Shown: one piece after another, positions 15,181-21,960 of the stretch
Layout: every line of letters begins with the position of its first letter
Numbering within the stretch: the stretch's first letter is position 1
Assembly (NCBI GenBank): GCA_031254455.1
Contig: JAIRUI010000021.1
Location: 1-26,845, forward strand
Direction of reading: 5' to 3'
Length of the DNA: 26,845 nucleotides
Source: Chitinispirillales bacterium
Lineage (GTDB): Bacteria > Fibrobacterota > Chitinivibrionia > Chitinivibrionales > Chitinivibrionaceae
Made by a program: the position numbers and the translations under genes
The notes under the pieces: generated by a model
Seen by the model: only the letters and a program-made list of their open reading frames with translations
Database searches by the model: none
Told to the model about the DNA's origin: nothing

Positions 15181-18100
15181 TCATCTCTTCACGCCGACCG
15201 GAACGGCATAGCGATAATTCTTGCCTCCGTTTTTCGCGGTCGCTTGAATAATATACGTTCCGCTTGCGACACCGCGTCCGTTCTCATTATTAAGCTTCCA
15301 TTCGACTTTCAACGAGTTTACGCCGTCTGTTTTTTGCGTTCCGCCTTTTTCGACGAACAGTACGTTACCCTGATTGTCGATAATTGCGACCGATACGTCT
15401 GCAGGTTCCGGAGTCAACACTTCAAATTCCGCTTTTTCGCTTACCACGGCGTTATACAGCAGTATTCCAAAATCGCCGCGTCCTTTCGCCGCTCCCGAAA
15501 TCGCAATCGGCTTATTTACGGTTACTATGAAAGCGTCAAACTTCTGACTGCCGTCCGTAGCCGTCGCGACTACGCTGATAGTATTAGCGGTTTCGTTTTC
15601 CGATACCGTCAACAGTCCGTTTTCGTCTATGGACGACGCCGTTGCGCCCGTAACTGTCCAGATAAGCGTCTGAGGTGCGTTGTCGGGAAGAACCGTCGCC
15701 GTAAATTGCAGTTTGCTTCCTCTATCGACGCTTGCCATATTCGCCGTAACGCTGACGGACTCAACCGCTTTCGCTCTGATAACGACTGTTACCGTATCGG
15801 CTTTTTCGTTGTCGAAATTCGATGTCGCTATAATCTTAATCTCGCTTGCCGTTTCTCCGGACGAAACCGTCAACAATCCGCTGTTGTTTATATTCGTCGT
15901 GCCTAATCCGCCGCTTTTCTTCCAAGTTACCGCTTGATCCGCTTCGCCGGAAACGGATACTATCGCTTCAAATTTAAGCGTTCCGCCTTTTTCGGCGGTT
16001 GCCGGATTTGGAGAAATAACGACGCTCTTTACTTTCTTGACGGCTATAGTTACGATATCGAATTTGTCAGGGTCGTCTTTTGAACTCGCCTTAACTTCGA
16101 TTTCGTCTTCCGCTTCGTCTTTGGCAATCGTCAGAACGGCGCCCGTTCTTGATTTATCGATTAAAACCGTTCCTTCTGCGGCGTCGCCGATAATTTCCCA
16201 TATTACGTCGATATCTTCTTCATCGACATTTCCCTCAACTTCGACTTCGACCGTAAGAGCGACCGAACCGCCTTTTTGGACGGTCGTCGTTTGGGCGGAT
16301 AAGGTTACGCCTGTTACTTCAATCGTCGGCTTATTTGCGCCGATGGTAATAATCGCCGTATCCGACACGTCTTCTTCAAGCGATTTGAAAGCGATTTTGA
16401 TTTTATACGCCGTTTCGTCCGCCGCGATTGTAAGCGTCATCTCGCTTGTTACGGTCGTTACGCCGTCGGCGGTTACACCGCTTGCGCTTATAGACGAAAT
16501 ATCCGTTCCGTTTTCTACCGGACTTAAGATTTCCCAGTCAATCTCGCCGTCGTATAATCCCGTTACGCTCACTTCGGCGGTAAATTCCACAATGTCTCCC
16601 ATTGTGGCGTCTTGAGTTTTTCCTTGGATAATTTCAATCGATTTTACCTTGGAATTAATAATTATCGCCCTGTCTTTTTTACTCGGGTCGATTTTCGACG
16701 CCGCCTCTATCTCTATCGTGTCTAATTCTTCGTTTTGAGCCAGCGTAAATAAACCGTCCTCGCTTATCGTACTGTTTGAATTATTTGAGATAATCGCCCA
16801 ATCGACTCCCGTTCCGCTTACCGGTTCTACTTCGATATCCACCGAGAATTGATGCGTTTGATTTTTAATTAAGGTTATTTCCTTATCTTGAATCTCAAAT
16901 TTAGTAACCACTCCGTTTATGATATTAATCTTCACTCTGTCTTCTCTGGCGTTGACGCTGGATTTTGCTACGACGGTAATTTCATTTGCCGTTTCATCCG
17001 CTCCCACGCTCAACACTCCGTCGTTTATCGTCGTCGCCGCCGATTCCTTTCCTATAATACTCCACTCTATCCCTTGATCTGCCGCCGCCGGCAAAACTTC
17101 TGTCGTGAAAGAAAGAGTTTGACCTTTTATGCAGAAGTCGTCGTTGGGTAAAATTTTGACGGATTCGACATCAGGCTTGGCGATAGTAACGGTCGCTTCA
17201 CCCGATATAGTCGGGTCAAATTTTGATGTCGCCGTCACTTTTATCGAAACCGCCGTTTCGTCCGCCGCTACCTGCAATAATCCGTCAATTGATATGGTAG
17301 TCGCGGCGTTTGTACTTCCTTCAATACTCCATAAAACTTCTTGTGACGCTTCGCCTGTGGCGTCCACGGATTCAGAGAACCGCTGAGACTTGCCTCTTTC
17401 TACCGACGTGACGCTTGACGGCGTCGATGAAACCGTTACGCCCCATACCGCTTTAACGGTTATAGTTACTTCGTCGCTTTTTTCGGGGAATTCTTTCGAC
17501 GACGCCTTGACTTTTATTGTCCTTATAGTTTCGTTTGCCGCGACGGTCAGTATCGCGCCGTCTTTATCGCCTGATACGGAAGTCCCGTCGGCATGACCTT
17601 GGGTGGTTATTTTCCATATGACGTCGTCGCCTTCGATATTCACTCCGTCCACCGTAACGTCCAAAGCCAAGTTTTTACCTTTTTCGACAATATAGCCGTC
17701 ATTGGCTTCTATGGTTACGTCGTTTACCGTCGGTGTATTTCCCGTAATCACTACCTTCGCTATGTACGATTTATCCGTATCTTCGATAGATCTCGCTTCG
17801 ACTTCTATCGAAACCGCCGTCTCGTCCGCCGCTATTTTCAATTCTGCGCCGTTGGCGGTCGGCGTCAAAACGGTACCCGTTTTCACCGAACTTATGATAT
17901 TCCACGTTACCGCACCCGTATATAATCCGGTAGTTTGGACGTTTAAATCAAAATTAACCGTTTCGGCGTTTGTCGCTATTTCCTGATAAAGCGGTTCGAT
18001 AGACAGCGTTTTGATTTTGGAATTAGTGACGATCGCTTGCGCTTTTTCAGACGGGTCGGCTATCGCCGTCGCTTCTATAATTATTTCATTTTCTTCTTCG

Positions 18101-20157
18101 TCTTGGGCAAGAGTAAATACGCCGTTAGGGGCGATAGAACTCTTTGCGCTGTTAAGAACGGCCCAAATCACTCCGTTATTCGCCGTTATCGGATCGACGA
18201 TGACGCTTGCCGTAAACGTCTTCGTATCGCCGTCGCCGATTTTGTTAAATCTGTCAAGCGATATTTCATCGGGGGAAATAATAATAGAAGTTACCTCTCC
18301 TTCGATAATATTGACGGTCGCCGAACCTTTTATAGCGGTATTTTCTTTGGATGTCGCCGTTACCGTTAAGGACGTCGCGGTTTCGTCTGCGCCGACGGTC
18401 AAAAGTCCGCTTGAATTTATCTCTGTCTGAGCCGACGTTTTTCCGCTTACGCTCCATGTAACGCTTTTGTATTCGTTGTCGTTAGGATTTACCGCTACGC
18501 TTGCCGTAAATTGTAGTGTTTTGCTTTTTGCCGCGCTTGCCGAAGACGGCGATACTGATACCGAAGTTACGGTGATAGTCGGAGCGCATTCTCCGATAAA
18601 CTCAAAATAATTTTGCCAATTACTTATAGTCTCAACTTTTCCATCGTTTTTACCTGATACGCCACCATTATTTTTTACTTTATAAACCTTGTCATCGGCT
18701 TTGTATATATCTCCGGCTTTTAAATCAAACCACCAATCTATTGGGAAAGAAGTTATAATTGCACAATTAAACAATCTCTGAATCGTTATTACCGACATAT
18801 CGGACTTATCGCCGTCTTCCGTAGATTTTACCCAGACATTAATCTGCGAAGCCGATTCGGACGAAGCCGGTCCTACGGTTAATGTCGCACCGGTATTTGA
18901 TTGATTGCTCAACATCGTCGAAGCGGAACTGTTACCGTCGATTCCCCATATTACGTCTCCGGTGAACAATCCGCTCTTACCGACTTCTACCGTAAAATTC
19001 AAACTTTTTTCCGATTTTACGCTTGCTGTTTTCGGCGAGATTGTTACGCCGGTTATAACTCCGACTACGTTTACCGTCGCTTCGTCTTTTTGTGTTGCGT
19101 CAAAAATCGACGTCGCTATAACTTTTATCGTCGTCGCGGTTTCTTCGAAGTCAACGTATAAAGTTCCGTCATTCTCGTCGATATATGTTCCTGCGGCGTA
19201 AACCGGAGTGGCGTTCGATATGCTCCAAATAACTCCGTCCAAATCGCCGTCGTCATATACTTTGGACAAAACCGCGTCAAATTGCCGCTGTCCGCCGTTT
19301 GGAATCGTAACGGTTTTAGGGCTTATTTCAACTTTTGTTACGGCTGGCGTTCCTACGTTCACTACGCTTACCGTCGCCGTTCCAAATTTTAAACCGTCAA
19401 ATGTCGATGTCGCGATAACCGTTATTTCGTTTGCGGACTCTGAAATGTCGATTGACAAATAGCCGTCGCCGTCTATACTTGTTTCCAAGCTGTTATTGCC
19501 TTCGATAGTCCAAGTAACCGTTTCGGGCGCACCGTACATTTGGACTACGATTGCGCTAAACTTGTAAGCGTCTCCTCCTCTTTCCAATTCTATTGTTGAT
19601 GGGTCAACGCTTACGCTCGTTATACTCATATCGACGACGGATACGGTTACGGTCGCCGATTTCGTATTGTTTTCTTTGGAAGTCGCTTTTACCGTTAAGG
19701 ATGTTGCGGTTTCGTCTGCGCCGACGGTCAATACGCCGCCGTTTGTTATACTGCTGGCTCCGGACGGATTAGAACCCGTAACGCTCCAATCGACCGCTTT
19801 GTATTGTTCTTCGTTTGGGCTAACCGTAACGTTTGCGTTGAATTGCACGGACGCCCCCCCCCTTGCCGCGAAAACTTCGCCGCTTGGCGATACCGAAATG
19901 GCAGTTACGTTAATTGGCGGCAGGCAATCAGCGACGTATGTCCAATTGGCGCTAACTCCTGGTTCGCCAAAGCATATTTGACCACTCAAATTGTTTTGGT
20001 ACACTTTATCTTTATGCTTGACCTGAGTACCAGGATTATGGCACGCATCTTTCCACTCTACAATTTCGCTACAATCAACAGCCGCCGCCACATCTTCCGG
20101 CAAAGCCAGAATAAAAAGAATCAAAGACATTGATAAATAACGATATAATTTTTTCAT
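15181..20157 (-). CDS. Surface protein A: giant adhesin-like protein with two CBM5/12-like modules and fifteen Ig-like repeats; poly-G tract
   Basis: A 1658-residue exported protein. Signal peptide about 1-26 (MKKLYRYLSMSLILFILALP, then EDVAAA). First CBM5/12-like module 27-78 (VDCSEIVEW, then GEPGVSANWTYVADC). Ig-like domains 1-4 (83-460). A second CBM-like module (462-527). Ig-like domains 5-15 (530-1545). FlgD-like tail (1555-1658) with KGRGDFGILLY and ending GVKR. Domains 6-10 and 11-15 are two copies of one five-domain cassette, also seen once in protein C. Start: the ATG at 20157 follows GAGGTG and starts the signal peptide. The open frame extends to 20253, but that lies upstream of the promoter. 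Nine G (19854-19862) encode Arg99-Gly-Gly-Ala; any one-base change truncates at about residue 115-135. Likely a phase-variable polymer- or host-binding surface protein; the ligand is unknown. Confidence 0.87.
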   Translation of the reverse strand: MKKLYRYLSMSLILFILALPEDVAAAVDCSEIVEWKDACHNPGTQVKHKDKVYQNNLSGQICFGEPGVSANWTYVADCLPPINVTAISVSPSGEVFAARGGASVQFNANVTVSPNEEQYKAVDWSVTGSNPSGASSITNGGVLTVGADETATSLTVKATSKENNTKSATVTVSVVDMSITSVSVDPSTIELERGGDAYKFSAIVVQMYGAPETVTWTIEGNNSLETSIDGDGYLSIDISESANEITVIATSTFDGLKFGTATVSVVNVGTPAVTKVEISPKTVTIPNGGQRQFDAVLSKVYDDGDLDGVIWSISNATPVYAAGTYIDENDGTLYVDFEETATTIKVIATSIFDATQKDEATVNVVGVITGVTISPKTASVKSEKSLNFTVEVGKSGLFTGDVIWGIDGNSSASTMLSNQSNTGATLTVGPASSESASQINVWVKSTEDGDKSDMSVITIQRLFNCAIITSFPIDWWFDLKAGDIYKADDKVYKVKNNGGVSGKNDGKVETISNWQNYFEFIGECAPTITVTSVSVSPSSASAAKSKTLQFTASVAVNPNDNEYKSVTWSVSGKTSAQTEINSSGLLTVGADETATSLTVTATSKENTAIKGSATVNIIEGEVTSIIISPDEISLDRFNKIGDGDTKTFTASVIVDPITANNGVIWAVLNSAKSSIAPNGVFTLAQDEEENEIIIEATAIADPSEKAQAIVTNSKIKTLSIEPLYQEIATNAETVNFDLNVQTTGLYTGAVTWNIISSVKTGTVLTPTANGAELKIAADETAVSIEVEARSIEDTDKSYIAKVVITGNTPTVNDVTIEANDGYIVEKGKNLALDVTVDGVNIEGDDVIWKITTQGHADGTSVSGDKDGAILTVAANETIRTIKVKASSKEFPEKSDEVTITVKAVWGVTVSSTPSSVTSVERGKSQRFSESVDATGEASQEVLWSIEGSTNAATTISIDGLLQVAADETAVSIKVTATSKFDPTISGEATVTIAKPDVESVKILPNDDFCIKGQTLSFTTEVLPAAADQGIEWSIIGKESAATTINDGVLSVGADETANEITVVAKSSVNAREDRVKINIINGVVTKFEIQDKEITLIKNQTHQFSVDIEVEPVSGTGVDWAIISNNSNSTISEDGLFTLAQNEELDTIEIEAASKIDPSKKDRAIIINSKVKSIEIIQGKTQDATMGDIVEFTAEVSVTGLYDGEIDWEILSPVENGTDISSISASGVTADGVTTVTSEMTLTIAADETAYKIKIAFKSLEEDVSDTAIITIGANKPTIEVTGVTLSAQTTTVQKGGSVALTVEVEVEGNVDEEDIDVIWEIIGDAAEGTVLIDKSRTGAVLTIAKDEAEDEIEVKASSKDDPDKFDIVTIAVKKVKSVVISPNPATAEKGGTLKFEAIVSVSGEADQAVTWKKSGGLGTTNINNSGLLTVSSGETASEIKIIATSNFDNEKADTVTVVIRAKAVESVSVTANMASVDRGSKLQFTATVLPDNAPQTLIWTVTGATASSIDENGLLTVSENETANTISVVATATDGSQKFDAFIVTVNKPIAISGAAKGRGDFGILLYNAVVSEKAEFEVLTPEPADVSVAIIDNQGNVLFVEKGGTQKTDGVNSLKVEWKLNNENGRGVASGTYIIQATAKNGGKNYRYAVPVGVKR
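15419..15486 (-). repeat. 68-base near-identical direct repeat, copy in surface protein A
   Basis: Partner of 13422-13489 (three differences in 68 by eye). It encodes GRGDFGILLYNAVVSEKAEF of the FlgD-like tail. The rest of the tails is less similar, so this block looks recently homogenised or under strong constraint. Confidence 0.85.
19854..19862 (-). repeat. Poly-G tract (9 G in coding strand) in surface protein A
   Basis: Nine consecutive C on the plus strand, in the first Ig-like domain just after the first CBM-like module. Frame ON as sequenced. Loss of one base gives a stop after about 34 codons, gain of one after about 14, so the OFF product would be little more than the signal peptide and first module. 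Confidence 0.9.
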
Positions 20158-20211
20158 AAGCACCTCGCTTTTTAAATTCTTATATAGTATAAAAAGGTTC
20201 AATCCTAATAC

Positions 20212-20240
20212 ATTATACTCCAAAACGTCTTTGACGACAA
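20212..20240 (-). promoter_or_regulatory. Promoter of the surface-protein operon
   Basis: On the minus strand, TTGTCG (20235-20240), a 17-base spacer and a perfect TATAAT (20212-20217). Transcription would begin near 20205, giving a leader of about 48 bases to the ATG at 20157. This rules out the longer in-frame start at 20253. Confidence 0.75.
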
Positions 20241-20453
20241 GATAAAGTATCAAATAAAATATAATAAATTATAATAAAATTCGCTTAAATAAATATAATT
20301 CTTATAATTTTAACGGTCGTAGTTCGCACATTTACCGGTTTATATCATCGTATAATTTGTGTTTTTACGCGCCGTAAATAAAATAACGGCGTATATGAAA
20401 CGGGTAAAGCGGCCGCTTGTTTTGGTATTTCTTTATGTAAAAAAACGAATCGC

Positions 20454-20482
20454 TTGTATCTTATTGAAATTTATCGTATATT
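20454..20482 (+). promoter_or_regulatory. Candidate promoter of the radical SAM gene
   Basis: TTGTAT (20454-20459), a 17-base spacer and TATATT (20477-20482). If used, the leader is about 210 bases and includes the transposase-like remnant. Confidence 0.4.
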
Positions 20483-20499
20483 TACAGGCGTCTTAGTAA

Positions 20500-20619
20500 G
20501 GGGGACGGTATGATTTTAATTGGAAAGAGGATTATATAAACGCTTTGGAAGAAAAATATGCGAAATTTCAAATTTCCCAAGCGACCGGTTTAACGACGGA
20601 AGAAATAGAGAAATTATAA
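20500..20619 (+). pseudogene. Remnant of an Rpn/PD-(D/E)XK nuclease-family transposase C-terminus
   Basis: An open frame without a start codon, bounded by stops, reads to the end as ...EEKYAKFQ ISQATGLTTEEIEKL. The (A/V)TGL-x-x-EEIEKL ending is characteristic, from memory, of the C-terminal helix of Rpn-type recombination-promoting nuclease/putative transposase proteins. Only about 39 codons remain and the upstream catalytic part is gone. It suggests past insertion and decay next to the surface-protein locus. A chance resemblance or a small unrelated helix-turn-helix fragment is possible. Confidence 0.45.
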
Positions 20620-20701
20620 GCTTTAGCGATTGATACGGATTTAATCTGCATTCTTATTCGGCATATTGTATTTTACGCAAAAAAACGGTAGGAGATTAAA
20701 A

Positions 20702-21910
20702 ATGTCAAACGTTAAAGGTAAAGCGGGACTTCCGATTCCATTCATAATAAAACATATTATTCCTTGTCTTTTTGAGGATTTGCATAGAATTAATTTGTTG
20801 CGTTCGATGTATCGTCGATATTTCAGAAAATACAATCCGAACAGAGACGTGCCTATAAGCCAGATTTCGCTTCGCGTCAACGAAGTTTGCAATTTGCGTT
20901 GCGCAAGTTGCGGGCAGTGGGGTGAAAACGGACATTTGCGGGTAAAACAGGAAGCTGGCGAGTCTTTAGACCAACTTGATTTTGAAGTGGTGAAAAAACT
21001 TATCGCCGACACCAAACACGATAGTCCGACTTACTATATTTGGGGAGGCGAACCTACTTTGTGGAAACCGCTTGTTCCGCTTTTTAAAGAATTGGGCAAA
21101 AACAAATTATACGGCTCGATTGTCTCAAACGCGCAGGCGCTTGAGCCGATTATTGAGGAATTGATCGACACGAAAGCGCTTATGATTTTGTTCTTATCGC
21201 TTGACGGCTGGGACAGCGCTTCTCAGAATGAAATGCGTTCTCCGGCGAACGGAAAGAGTTCGGATAATTTTGAAAAAATTATCGGGATAATCGACAAAGT
21301 TGACGAAATTAAAAAACGTAAAAAAATAAAATATCCGCTTGTAATGCCGATTACCGTCGTATCAAATAAAAATTATACGCATTTGGCGGATATTCATCGG
21401 TTGGTTTTGGATAAAACGCAGTTGCATCCGTATTATTACGGCTGGTATATTACAGAAGAACGGGCAAAAGATCACGAAGCGGTTTACAGCAAGTGTTTTG
21501 GTGAAATTCCGACTAAACACCGCGGTTATCTTAAATCGTGTTTTAACGACGTCAACGCGAAAGCCGCCGCCGAACAAATCGCCGAGGTTCTTAAAATTTC
21601 AAAAGGACGTTCAAGCGTTCCGCAGATTTTACCCGATATTTACGAAAAAGAAGACATTGAAAGATACTACAACGACCATACTTGGACTTGCGGATACGAT
21701 AAGTGCCACAGTATTTATCACGTAGTTGAAGTCTCGCCTGACGGACGGGTGACGCCTTGCCGCGATTATCAGGATTATACCGTCGGAAATATAAACGAGA
21801 AACCGTTCTATGAAATTTGGAACGGAGAAAAATATAAAGAATTTCGGCGTCAGTTGTCAAAAGGGCTTATGCCGGTTTGCAGCAGATGCTGCGGTTTGCA
21901 GGGATTTTGA
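20702..21910 (+). CDS. Radical SAM protein with SPASM-like C-terminal domain
   Basis: A 402-residue radical SAM enzyme. The [4Fe-4S]-SAM motif CNLRCASC gives Cys63, Cys67 and Cys70 (C-x3-C-x2-C). YIWGGEPTLW is the glycine-rich SAM block, and FLSLDGWD and PITVVSN are later barrel strands. The C-terminus has a SPASM-like cluster domain: TCGYDKCHS, VSPDGRVTPCRDY, TVGNINEKPFYEIWNG, then PVCSRCC. SPASM proteins often modify peptides or act in cofactor or envelope pathways. No precursor peptide was recognised nearby, so the substrate is unknown. Start: the ATG at 20702 follows GGTAGGAG; an in-frame ATG at 20666 has no ribosome-binding site. It is 50 bases upstream of the S1-domain gene on the same strand and divergent from the surface-protein operon. 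Family firm; function open. Confidence 0.85.
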   Translation: MSNVKGKAGLPIPFIIKHIIPCLFEDLHRINLLRSMYRRYFRKYNPNRDVPISQISLRVNEVCNLRCASCGQWGENGHLRVKQEAGESLDQLDFEVVKKLIADTKHDSPTYYIWGGEPTLWKPLVPLFKELGKNKLYGSIVSNAQALEPIIEELIDTKALMILFLSLDGWDSASQNEMRSPANGKSSDNFEKIIGIIDKVDEIKKRKKIKYPLVMPITVVSNKNYTHLADIHRLVLDKTQLHPYYYGWYITEERAKDHEAVYSKCFGEIPTKHRGYLKSCFNDVNAKAAAEQIAEVLKISKGRSSVPQILPDIYEKEDIERYYNDHTWTCGYDKCHSIYHVVEVSPDGRVTPCRDYQDYTVGNINEKPFYEIWNGEKYKEFRRQLSKGLMPVCSRCCGLQGF

Positions 21911-21933
21911 AATAAAAAACTAAAAATAAACGA

Positions 21934-21954
21934 GACCTAAAGAGGTCGGAGGAG
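21934..21954 (+). promoter_or_regulatory. Hairpin abutting the Shine-Dalgarno of the S1-domain gene
   Basis: GACCT (21934-21938), loop AAAG, AGGTC (21943-21947), followed at once by GGAGGAG (21948-21954) and the ATG at 21961. A stem this close to the ribosome-binding site could affect initiation. The spacing suits the ATG at 21961; another ATG at 21956 is too close. Regulatory role is inference. Confidence 0.4.
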
Positions 21955-21960
21955 AATGGT

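Larger units (their letters stand above)
20241..20701. other. Long intergenic region upstream of the radical SAM gene
   Basis: About 460 bases without an intact gene. It holds a plus-strand promoter candidate (20454-20482) and a transposase-like remnant (20500-20619). A bulged GC-rich hairpin (about 20372-20395, GCCGT / ACGGC) lacks a T-run. Nothing else was recognised. Confidence 0.6.

Noticed and set aside
20158..20253. 32-residue N-terminal extension of surface protein A
   Set aside because: It runs through and upstream of the promoter at 20212-20240 and would bury the signal peptide; the ATG at 20157 has GAGGTG.
20666..20701. Earlier in-frame ATG for the radical SAM protein
   Set aside because: No ribosome-binding site, whereas the ATG at 20702 follows GGTAGGAG.
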